A stretch of DNA of 6,537 nucleotides from NCBI GenBank assembly GCA_005888425.1, contig VAZF01000669.1, forward strand, positions 1 to 6,537. Reading direction: 5' to 3'. The position numbers and the translations under genes were made by a program. This DNA is from Alphaproteobacteria bacterium. GTDB taxonomy: Bacteria > Pseudomonadota > Alphaproteobacteria > ATCC43930 > CGMCC-115725. The notes under the pieces are model-generated. The model searched no databases and had not been told where the DNA came from. It worked only from the letters and a program-made list of their open reading frames with translations. Below are positions 1 to 5,891 of this stretch, one piece after another. Within the stretch, counting starts at the first letter, position 1. Each line of letters starts with the position of its first letter.

Positions 1-209
1 GTCGGCGCCGCGGGGTTGCCGGCGAGGAACAGGTCGAGCCTTTCACGCGGCTGTTCGCCATAGGCGAGGCCGAGATGTCCCCGATGCCGCTCACGAAAGC
101 GCGCGCTGCGCGCGGCCCAGTCGGCAAGGAGTTTCGCGGATGCTGTTACTGCGGCGAGGTTGTTGTAGGCGGCGTCGAGCTGGGCGCGATCCATTCCGCG
201 GTAAAGCAT
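1..209 (-). CDS. Alpha/beta-hydrolase (esterase / kynurenine formamidase-like), N-terminal part only
   Basis: Reading the minus strand from the ATG at 209 gives 69 codons that stay open to the window edge. The protein begins MLYRGMDRAQLDAAYNN and continues through ADWAARSARFRERH to AYGEQPRERLDLFLAG. This is the usual N-terminus of carboxylesterase/formamidase-type alpha/beta-hydrolases: a helical cap ahead of the first strand, where 'YG..PRERLDLFL' opens the hydrolase fold. The HGGxW oxyanion motif, GxSxG nucleophile elbow and the Asp/His of the triad would lie beyond the window, so catalytic competence and substrate cannot be judged. There is no signal peptide, so it is probably cytoplasmic. 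An AGAGG (219-223) lies 9 bases ahead of the ATG and supports this start. Third codon positions are mostly G/C. The gene is divergent from the binding-protein gene at 591. The family call is fairly firm; the substrate is unknown. Confidence 0.75.
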   Translation of the reverse strand, partial: MLYRGMDRAQLDAAYNNLAAVTASAKLLADWAARSARFRERHRGHLGLAYGEQPRERLDLFLAGNPAAP

Positions 210-253
210 GGGTTTAAGCCTCTTCAGCGCGGCTCTGGCGAAAGCAAGCGAAC

Positions 254-259
254 ATTGTA
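254..259 (-). promoter_or_regulatory. Possible -10 box for the hydrolase gene
   Basis: On the minus strand this reads TACAAT, five of six matches to the sigma-70 -10 consensus, about 45 bases ahead of the hydrolase ATG. No good -35 hexamer is found at 16-19 bases spacing, so this rests on one hexamer and position only. Confidence 0.25.
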
Positions 260-384
260 GTGGCACGATATGGCGTGAAGTCCTTCATAGCCAGATCCGG
301 GTCACTACGGCGGCCCCTTGGCAGCGAAGCTGCTTGCCAGCCCGCCGCCCCGGGGTGGTGCTCGGCCAGCCCCGCGTACCTCTA

Positions 385-448
385 AATGACCGCGTTGGGG
401 CAAAATCGGAAGCGGTCGATTTCAAGCATGGCTTCCGCTCAGCGCCGA
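385..448. repeat. Dispersed intergenic repeat, copy 1
   Basis: This stretch shares a core with 5765-5831 (20 of 21 bases over 394-414 versus 5775-5795, then weaker similarity through TCAAG..ATGG and TTCCGCTCAG). It shares 19 exact bases with 2594-2612. It is self-complementary: GACCGC (388-393) pairs with GCGGTC (412-417), extended by AAT/ATT around a bulged G, and CGGAAGC (407-413) can pair with GCTTCCG (431-437). From general knowledge, rhizobial and Bradyrhizobium genomes carry many short intergenic repeats of the form AATGtCCGC...GCGGaCATT; I infer this is a relative. No coding function is proposed. Confidence 0.6.
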
Positions 449-590
449 TTCCGGCGGTTCGTGTGATCGGCGGCTGCCGGTCTACGCTGAGCTGCTACCG
501 GTTGGCTGACAACCGAGGCGATTACGACCTCACTGTCTTGGGTTATCGCGCGATGTTAGGGTCTCTGCAGATCGGGCTGACGAGAACCTC

Positions 591-1568
591 ATGCGGCGAC
601 TTACCTTTCTTTCGCTTGCTGCCGCTGCTGCAATGGGACCGTGGCCGGCCGGGGCGCAGCAAAAGGCGCTGCCGGTGATCGGCTACCTCAGCACCAATTC
701 GGCAAACATTCCGGCCAGAGAGGTCGAGGTGTTCCGGGACGGCTTAAAGTCAGCCGGTTTCGCCGAGGGCCGCAATGTCACAATCGATTACCGTTTCGCC
801 GAGGGCAATTACGATAGGCTGCCGGCTTTCGCCGCCGAGTTCGTCGCGCGTCCGGTTGATGTAATTGCCGCCTCGGGCTTACCTGCCGCGCTTGCCGCCA
901 AGGCGAAGACGTCGACCATTCCGATCGTCTTCACGATCGGTGTTGATCCGATGGTTAATGGCTTGGTCGCTGGCCTAAGGCAGCCTGGTGGCAATCTTAC
1001 CGGTGTCACACAGGTGGTGACGGCTTTTGAGGAGAAGCAGCTGGAGCTGCTTCACGAATTGACGCCCAGCGCTGTGTTGGTCGGATTTCTGGTCAATTCG
1101 AAAAACCCCAACTACGCGGCCATCAGCGAGCGCATTGAGGCCGTGGCAAAGAGCCTCGGCCTGCGGCTCTTTCAGCTACCGGCCGTCAGCAAAGATGAGA
1201 TCGAGCCCGCTTTTGCGATGGGTCGCGAAAAAGCGATCGGGGCCCTTCTCATTCACAACGACACGTTTCTCCGCGAGCAAACCCAGCACCTAGTGCAGAT
1301 GACCTTTCAATATCGAATCCCAACGATGTTCTACGAGCGCGAGCAGGCAATCGCCGGAGGATTGATCAGCTACAGTTCGCGACGCGAAGAGATGCGGCGT
1401 CAGGCCGGCGTGTACGTTGGTCGGGTACTGCAGGGCACGAAACCAGCCGACCTGCCGGTCATGCAGCCGACCCGATTCGAACTGGTGGTCAATCTCAAGA
1501 CCGCCAAGGTGCTCGGGCTGACTGTGCCGCCGTCGCTACTCGCGCGCGCCGACGAGGTCATCGAATGA
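591..1568 (+). CDS. ABC transporter substrate-binding protein (ABC_sub_bind / TrpX-like family)
   Basis: This is a 325-residue exported solute-binding protein. Residues 1 to about 23 form a signal peptide: MRRL, an alanine-rich hydrophobic core, then AGA-QQ as the likely cleavage site. The mature part follows the family plan: a VIGYLS first strand (residues 29-34), an FRDGLKSAGFAEGRNVTIDYRFAEG segment, DVIAASG, a TIPIVF strand followed by DP, a PGGNLTGVT loop, an EKQLELLHEL helix, the second-lobe strand VGFLVN, and a C-terminus rich in FELVVNLKTAK and LGLTVPPSLLARADEVIE. Length and ending are normal for the family. Such proteins bind a small solute in the periplasm and pass it to a membrane permease; the ligand cannot be read from sequence. 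No permease or ATPase gene lies in the window. The ATG at 591 is chosen because it opens directly into the signal peptide, although the upstream ribosome site is weak. Its TGA overlaps the ATG of the next paralogue. Confidence 0.92.
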   Translation: MRRLTFLSLAAAAAMGPWPAGAQQKALPVIGYLSTNSANIPAREVEVFRDGLKSAGFAEGRNVTIDYRFAEGNYDRLPAFAAEFVARPVDVIAASGLPAALAAKAKTSTIPIVFTIGVDPMVNGLVAGLRQPGGNLTGVTQVVTAFEEKQLELLHELTPSAVLVGFLVNSKNPNYAAISERIEAVAKSLGLRLFQLPAVSKDEIEPAFAMGREKAIGALLIHNDTFLREQTQHLVQMTFQYRIPTMFYEREQAIAGGLISYSSRREEMRRQAGVYVGRVLQGTKPADLPVMQPTRFELVVNLKTAKVLGLTVPPSLLARADEVIE

Positions 1569-2551
1569 GAGGCCCGCCGGTTGCTCTTTCGCTAATCCTG
1601 GCATTCGCCGCCCTATTGCTGGCAAGGGCAGCCGACGCGCAGCAACCGGGGAGGGTGTACCGGCTCGGTTAGCTGGCGCCTAATATCGTCTCCGGAGGCC
1701 CAGGAGAGGCATTTCTGGGAGCGATGCGCGACCACGGTTACATCGAGGGGGAAAATCTCGTCATCGAAGTGCGCGACGCGATGGGACGGCCGGATCGGTT
1801 TGCTCCGCTTGCTGCCGAACTCGTCGCCCTTAAGCCCGATTGCATTGTCGTGATGGGGGTCGAGCCGACACAAGCCGCCAAGCGCGCGACGACGACAATA
1901 CCCATCATCATGGGCAACGCGGATGATGATCCCGTACGACGGGGTCTGATCGCGAGCTTCGCCCGCCCGGGCGGTAATGTGACGGGCGTCACGAATATCG
2001 GCGCCGATTTGGCCAGCAAGCGTTTGGAGTTGTTGCGTGAGCTCATCCCGGGGCTGTCCCAGGCCGCCATGCTGTGGCTGTCGGACGTCGATACCAGCAC
2101 GGCGCACCTCCGGAATACCGAGGCGGCGGCCGCCACAATCGGCGTGAGGATAGAGCCCTTGCCGATCCGAAGCGCAGAGGAATTGGACGACGCATTTCGC
2201 AAGGCGGCCGAAAGCCGTGTCCAGGCGATCATCGTCCCGGCCGTCGGCTTGGCGAACGTCTATCAGCAAAGGATCGCTGACTTGGCGATCGCTGCGCGTC
2301 TGCCACTTATGACGAACAACACCCCATTCGCCGTCGCCGGCGCGCTGATCAGCTACGATGGCGACCGGCGCGAGCGCCACCGCCAGGTGGCAGGCTACGT
2401 GTCGCGCATCTTAACGGGTGCCAACCCGTCAGATCTGCCGATTCAGCAGCCCGCTCATTTCGAGCTTGTCCTTAACCTGAAAACCGCAAAAGCGCTCGGT
2501 CTCACCATCCCGCAATCGCTGTTGCAGCGCGCCGACGCGGTAATCGAATGA
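1565..2551 (+). pseudogene. Second ABC_sub_bind-family binding protein, interrupted by in-frame TAG at codon 36
   Basis: The ATG at 1565 overlaps the previous TGA (ATGA), typical of translational coupling. It opens a signal peptide (MRGPPVALSLILAFAALLLA, then ADA-QQ). After VYRLG the frame meets TAG at 1670-1672, then continues as LAPN without another stop to TGA at 2549-2551, giving 328 codons before the stop against 325 in its neighbour. In the neighbour the matching place reads VIGYLST, so the TAG stands where a tyrosine codon (TAC or TAT) is expected; one substitution explains it. Beyond it all family landmarks are intact: FLGAMRDHGYIEGENLVIE, the TIPIIM strand, PGGNVTGVT, KRLELLRELIPG, ALISYDGDRRERHRQ, FELVLNLKTAK, LGLTIPQSLLQRADAVIE. 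A restart at ATG 1724 would give a 275-residue product without signal peptide or first strand, so it could not work in the periplasm. The downstream frame looks undecayed, suggesting recent loss or a base-call error. The ancestral ligand is unknown. Confidence 0.85.
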
Positions 2552-2561
2552 CCCCTTTCCA

Positions 2562-2616
2562 CCCAGCCGGCGTCATTCACCGCCGCGTCTGGGAATGACC
2601 GCGTTGGGGCAATTTT
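2562..2616 (+). terminator. Possible stem-loop terminator after the binding-protein pair
   Basis: Starting 10 bases past the TGA of the second binding protein, two mutually exclusive stems are possible. One is CCCAG+CGGCG (2562-2572) with CGCCG+CTGGG (2581-2593), with small bulges. The other is GCGTCATTC (2570-2578) with GAATGACCGC (2593-2602), with one bulged C. A four-T run lies at 2613-2616, not directly against either stem, so this is not a classical intrinsic terminator. A repeat-derived hairpin is an equally good reading. Confidence 0.35.
2594..2612. repeat. Dispersed intergenic repeat, short copy 3
   Basis: AATGACCGCGTTGGGGCAA is identical over 19 bases to 385-403 in copy 1; similarity stops just beyond. 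The two identical stretches bracket the tandem binding-protein genes, one upstream and one downstream, both in the same orientation. It is too short to call more than a fragment of the repeat family. Confidence 0.45.
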
Positions 2617-2840
2617 ACGCATCCGATCCCCACAGAGAATTGGCAGTTCAGCCGACCAAAGCAGTCATTGCTCGTGCGCTCGCTGCGCCCTGCTACGGGG
2701 TGTCCGGTGAGTCATGAAACCGGCCAATTCATGTCCGATTACCGAATCGTTATCGGGTGCGGCTCGGCGTCCTACCGGAAATAGGCGCGAGACGGCATTC
2801 ATTATCGCCCGCGCATCCCGTGGGGGCGTGGAGTTAACAA

Positions 2841-4157
2841 TCAGTGGAAGGCCGCCAAGCCGGCGACGGGAGGGCTCGAGCATCCTCGATGGCGCTCGCT
2901 TACCATCCGGCGGGCATCGTCCAGGCGGTCCGAGCCGATGTAGGCCTTCAACAGCGTGAACTCCACGAGGTCGAGCTGTGCCCGGCTACCGCCGATTCGT
3001 TCGAGTTCGCCGATGATCGGTTCAAGCGCATCGATTGTGGCGGAGAAATCTTGCCGTTCGAAAGCAGCGAGGCCGCGCGATACCGCGGGAACCACGTGCC
3101 CGGATGGATACCGCTCCCGGCTCGCGAGGTCTTCGATCTGCCGAACGCCCGCCGCCAGCGCTGCGTCGTCGCGGGCTACAGCGTGAGCGAGCGCGATATG
3201 CATGTCGGAAAAAGCCATGCCAGCATGCGGGAATGCGGTGCCCGCGAGGTCGCGCATCATGCGCCAGGCATGGCAGTCTCGCGGATGCCCGGCAAGTTCC
3301 CATCGCCATAAAAAGGAGACACCATCATTCAGCTGCCCACGCGGCGGGCCGCTATGCACATCAGGTGCGAACGTTTCGCGGAAGAGGTGGAGCGCGGCCG
3401 CTGCATCACCGGTTTCAAGGTGGCCGAGCGCGAGGTGCCAGCTCAGGTGGCTATACAACAAGCCGTTCCGAGGATAGGTCGTGAGCCACGATTCCAGGAA
3501 GGCGCGGCCCACGTTTGAATCGCCCTGTTCATAGGAGAGATGCGCGCGAGCATGTGCGGCCCAGGGATTGCTAGGGTTTTGGGCGAGGGATCGCTCGATT
3601 TTTGGGCGGGCGGTATCTCGCTGTCCATTCTCCGAGAGCGCCATCCCATGATGGGCCGTGAACCACCAATCATCGCCGTAGCTCGAGGCCAATCTGTCCA
3701 GCAGGTTCAGCAGCGCGTGTTTCTGCCCAACGCGACCGGAACTGCCGATCAGGCCATTGGTGAATGCGGTGGTTCCGAGCACAAGAGCATCGCGCGGCCA
3801 GGCGTTCAGGTGCGCGAACACTGCGGATAATGCGGCTTCAGCCTCGCCGGTCACGAGCAAGTTGAAAAATGCGATATGGTGGGCTTCCCGCTCGGAGACA
3901 CCGGTAATTAAGGAATTGGCCGCCGCCATAGACGCGCGTGCCGCCGCTATCTCCCCTCGCTCCAGCAGCGCATGCGCCTTGGCGGTGTGGGCGAGGGCAA
4001 AGCCCGGATCCGCGACGACGGCCCGTTCGAAAGCCTCGATCGCGCTGGGGTACATCGTCAGCTTCGCCTGGCAGCCCTCGACATACGCGTCCCGCGCGAC
4101 GGGGGATGTTGTGGACAGAGGAAGCCCGTATCGGTCCGTCAACATAATGGCCCTCAT
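2841..4157 (-). CDS. Tetratricopeptide-repeat protein, TTC38/StaR-like family
   Basis: From the ATG at 4157 this encodes 438 residues, a normal length for the family. It begins MRAIMLTDRYGLPLSTTS and has an alpha-helical repeat fold throughout. A first repeat is visible at about residues 30-77 (AIEAFERAVVADPGFALAHTAKAHALLERGEIAAAR). The family's central signature lies at about 173-259: ALSENGQ, then ERSLAQNPSNPWAAHARAHL, the EQGD turn, and YSHLSWHLALGHLETGDAAAALHLF. A last repeat spans about 365-425. There is no signal peptide or membrane segment, so it is cytoplasmic and probably a protein-interaction scaffold; no enzymatic motif is seen. The family was speculatively linked to tyrosine hydroxylation through StaR, but function is unproven. 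A longer frame exists from TTG at 4190; I prefer ATG 4157 because GGAGG lies 11 bases before it and the family N-terminus usually starts just before DRYGLPLS. It lies 45 bases downstream of the SET gene on the same strand, suggesting co-transcription. Confidence 0.85.
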   Translation of the reverse strand: MRAIMLTDRYGLPLSTTSPVARDAYVEGCQAKLTMYPSAIEAFERAVVADPGFALAHTAKAHALLERGEIAAARASMAAANSLITGVSEREAHHIAFFNLLVTGEAEAALSAVFAHLNAWPRDALVLGTTAFTNGLIGSSGRVGQKHALLNLLDRLASSYGDDWWFTAHHGMALSENGQRDTARPKIERSLAQNPSNPWAAHARAHLSYEQGDSNVGRAFLESWLTTYPRNGLLYSHLSWHLALGHLETGDAAAALHLFRETFAPDVHSGPPRGQLNDGVSFLWRWELAGHPRDCHAWRMMRDLAGTAFPHAGMAFSDMHIALAHAVARDDAALAAGVRQIEDLASRERYPSGHVVPAVSRGLAAFERQDFSATIDALEPIIGELERIGGSRAQLDLVEFTLLKAYIGSDRLDDARRMVSERHRGCSSPPVAGLAAFH

Positions 4158-4168
4158 CGCGAGGTTCG

Positions 4169-4173
4169 CCTCC
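4169..4173 (-). promoter_or_regulatory. Ribosome binding site deciding the TPR start
   Basis: GGAGG on the minus strand, 11 bases before ATG 4157. It lies inside the coding sequence of the alternative TTG start at 4190, so it favours the ATG. The spacing is slightly long. Confidence 0.45.
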
Positions 4174-4202
4174 GATGACCGCCCGGCCAACGGCTAGTTA
4201 CC

Positions 4203-5271
4203 TCAATCCGCGGCATAACTCTGATAATTACCGATCCGGGCGACCTGCTCATCGCAGAGCCGGATAAAATTGGCGCGAATCGCGCTGTGCGCATCATCAT
4301 CTACGGAGAGGCCCTCCAGACAAGATTTAAGCTCGTCGTAATAGGTCAGATTGGCGTGCAGAATTTGTTCTTCGGCGCACCTCACGAGATCCCTGTGCTG
4401 CTGCCGTGGGACGCCGAGTTCGCCGATCAACACTCGCAAAGCCCGGCGAAGCGCTCGTGGAACTTGCGGTCCGGGGATCACGACTGCCCCGACTTTCAGG
4501 TGATTGCCCTTCCTGCCGAGGAGTCGAGGAACGTAAAATTCCGGATCTCGTGGTAACGGCTCGGTTCCGTCGCTCTCGCGCGCGAGCGGTGTCTCGCCGA
4601 GGCGAATTGTTCCGAATCTCGAGAGATCCACGGTCGTCGGAAGCGATTGCACGAAGGGAACCTCGTCATCGACAAAACCATAGGTGAGCCAGGTGTCATA
4701 GGCGTCGTGGAACCCATAGCTGGCAAAGCATTCATCACCTTTTCCAGGCAGCGGCGCAGAGCGACGCATGACGACTGCGCCATGGCGGTCGTAGGAGTAT
4801 GGCGCTCCTCTCGAATGGTGATTCAGAAAATCTGTGATCGGCACCAGGACGGAGCTCGGTTTTGCCCGATCGCTCGGCTGATGGGTCAACACCCTGGAAT
4901 GCAGGAACGAGGCGAGCATCACCTTAGCGTCGTTTCCCGAGCGGATATCCTTCGCAGAAAACGGGAGATCGTCATGAGACGGCGGTGTGACATACGGCAG
5001 CAGATCGCGGTGGGAGGCGATCAGCGACCACGGGGAGGTTCGGCGGTGCTCCAAGCTGGAATGCCTTCAGCGGTACTAAGCAATCTTGCGGGATCTGGAT
5101 CAGCATCGCCCCGGGGCGAACCGTCGGCGCTTCGATGCTCAATGTTCCGGAAACGCATCTGACGACCAACCGATCTGCCATTGCGGCACCCGCTGTTCGC
5201 AGGACCGCAATGAGGTTTTGCAGTGCTTTCTCTGTATACCGATCATCAGCGACGACAATGGTGGACGCCAC
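4203..5271 (-). pseudogene. SET-domain protein-lysine methyltransferase-like gene, split by a frameshift near 5054
   Basis: Two overlapping minus-strand frames carry one protein. The first starts at GTG 5271 (GGAGG at 5277-5281, 5-base spacing, in-frame TAG upstream). It gives a short N-terminal helix and SGTLSIEAPTVRPGAML then IQIPQDCLVPLKAFQ, the first SET strands. At about 5054 the reading must shift by +1 to a frame running to TGA at 4203-4205. That frame contains DFLNHH (residues 75-80 counted from TTG 5054), the SET 'NH' motif for S-adenosylmethionine binding, and GDECFASYG..DAYDTWLTYGFVD (106-129), the conserved tyrosine/'YGFV' end of SET domains. A helical C-terminal part resembles the substrate-binding domain of Rubisco-methyltransferase-like proteins. 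Spliced length is about 355 residues. The join is abrupt: the helix normally found between 'CLVP' and the 'PYL' region seems short, so an out-of-frame deletion is as likely as a one-base insertion. As written no full-length protein is made. The methylated target is unknown. Confidence 0.72.
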
Positions 5272-5276
5272 ACAAG

Positions 5277-5281
5277 CCTCC
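5277..5281 (-). promoter_or_regulatory. Ribosome binding site of the SET gene
   Basis: GGAGG on the minus strand, 5 bases before the GTG at 5271. It is the best Shine-Dalgarno match in the window and fixes a GTG start; no ATG is available between it and the in-frame TAG upstream. Its good condition suggests translation initiation of this gene was under selection until recently. Confidence 0.6.
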
Positions 5282-5316
5282 GTGGGCGGGTTTCTCGGTT
5301 TCTAATGCGCGGCAGA

Positions 5317-5332
5317 AATGCTGGCCAGCATT
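5317..5332. promoter_or_regulatory. Perfect 16-bp palindrome upstream of the SET gene
   Basis: AATGCTGGCCAGCATT equals its own reverse complement over all 16 bases. It ends 46 bases upstream of the SET gene's GTG, a position where a transcription-factor dimer would overlap or adjoin a promoter. A perfect dyad of this size suggests an operator. Without copies elsewhere or a linked regulator gene the role is inferred from symmetry and position only. As RNA it could form at most a short stem with almost no loop, so a DNA-level role is more likely than a terminator. Confidence 0.45.
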
Positions 5333-5764
5333 ACGTGGAGTAGCCGGCTTGGGTCTGCATACTGCGGCGACGCGAATGAAGGCTCTTAGCCAATCGCGAG
5401 GTATCGGCACGATGCTCTTGATGCCTTCGCCCGGATTTTCCAGCTACGCTTTCCACGAGAGCGGAGGCGCTGGTGCATACCGTTGACAAGGGCGCTCGCG
5501 TTGGGTGCGTCTTTGTGCGCCGAATGCCCGGACCGAGCGCCTTCGCCTGCGCGTCAAACTTTATCGGCCGCGAAATACCCCAAGCCCTGTGGGAAACGTG
5601 GCGGATAAATGCTCGCCAGCCATGTGGAGCATCCCGCGGCGACTGCCTCATTTCGGATTGCCCCTTTTTTGGGCGGATACCCTAAGCCGCTCAAACACTA
5701 CGAAAAACCTTAATGAGCGATGTATCTTGTTGATTCTCCGCAGCGTTTGGGATCGCTCAGGTTC

Positions 5765-5831
5765 AATGTCGGCTGTCGGGGCAAAATCGGAAGCGACCGG
5801 TCTCAAGAATGGCCCTTCCGCTCAGTGCCGA
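5765..5831. repeat. Dispersed intergenic repeat, copy 2
   Basis: The core GTCGGGGCAAAATCGGAAGCG (5775-5795, 21 positions) differs from copy 1 at one base. Similarity continues through TCTCAAGAATGG and TTCCGCTCAG to GCCGA, with a two-base C insertion. The outer stem seen in copy 1 is degraded here, but CGGAAG (5788-5793) / CTTCCG (5815-5820) still pair. It lies about 80 bases upstream of the saccharopine-dehydrogenase gene, in the same orientation as copy 1. Confidence 0.6.
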
Positions 5832-5863
5832 AAGCGGCCACCCGGCCTTTGCCGCGCCAATCC

Positions 5864-5891
5864 TTGGAGGTTTGCGTCGCCCGCGTAAGAT
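5864..5891 (+). promoter_or_regulatory. Possible sigma-70-like promoter for the saccharopine-dehydrogenase-family gene
   Basis: TTGGAG (5864-5869) and TAAGAT (5886-5891) are separated by 16 bases. They match the -35 and -10 consensus at three and four of six positions. A start site about seven bases on would leave a leader of roughly 12 bases before ATG 5910 and would rule out the upstream in-frame ATG at 5892. The matches are modest and the TAA is also the in-frame stop before 5892. Confidence 0.25.

Larger units (their letters stand above)
210..590. other. Divergent non-coding gap between hydrolase and binding-protein genes
   Basis: I see no gene here. The open frames crossing it have no recognisable protein content and one runs into the binding-protein gene in another frame. 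The gap must hold promoters for both flanking genes. It contains a possible -10 box for the hydrolase (254-259, minus strand). It also has a small hairpin at 319-339, where TGGCA (319-323) can pair with TGCCA (335-339), or GCAGC (321-325) with GCTGC (329-333) around a GAA loop. A CCCCGGGG palindrome lies at 348-355 and a dispersed repeat copy at 385-448. I found no clear -35/-10 pair for the gene at 591; its ribosome site is weak, with only GAG at 582-584. Confidence 0.65.
2552..2840. other. Convergent non-coding gap between binding-protein and TPR genes
   Basis: I see no gene in these 289 bases. Short frames exist, including a 25-codon GTG frame from 2707, but none has family-like content. 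The gap contains the hairpin region at 2562-2616, a 19-base repeat copy, an AT-richer inverted repeat CATGAA (2713-2718) / TTCATG (2728-2733), and CGCCC (2806-2810) / GGGCG (2824-2828) just past the TPR stop codon. The last could act in termination for the minus strand but lacks a following U-run. Confidence 0.6.

Noticed and set aside
208..678. 156-codon plus-strand open frame upstream of and overlapping the first binding protein
   Set aside because: It crosses the repeat copy, overlaps the signal-peptide coding region in another frame and has no recognisable protein content.
1613..2380. 255-codon minus-strand open frame opposite the second binding protein
   Set aside because: It is the antisense shadow of a GC-rich gene; the plus frame carries all the family motifs.
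2665..2959. Short open frames on both strands around the TPR 3' end, and a 25-codon GTG frame from 2707
   Set aside because: They lack family-like content and ribosome sites. I also considered a frameshift at the TPR C-terminus, but the annotated ending (PVAGLAAFH) is plausible and the length is normal.
2844..4197. Several plus-strand open frames across the TPR gene
   Set aside because: They are Arg/Pro/Ala-rich shadows of the minus-strand coding frame.
4647..5162. 171-codon plus-strand open frame across the SET gene
   Set aside because: It is antisense to the conserved SET motifs DFLNHH and YGFVD and has no family content of its own.
5483..5488. TTGACA as a -35 promoter element
   Set aside because: It is a perfect hexamer, but no acceptable -10 box lies 15-19 bases downstream and no gene starts nearby.
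5331..5888. Overlapping open frames of 70-127 codons on both strands in the right-hand gap
   Set aside because: They have low-complexity, Arg/Ser/Pro-rich translations; one runs through the repeat copy. No motif supports any of them.
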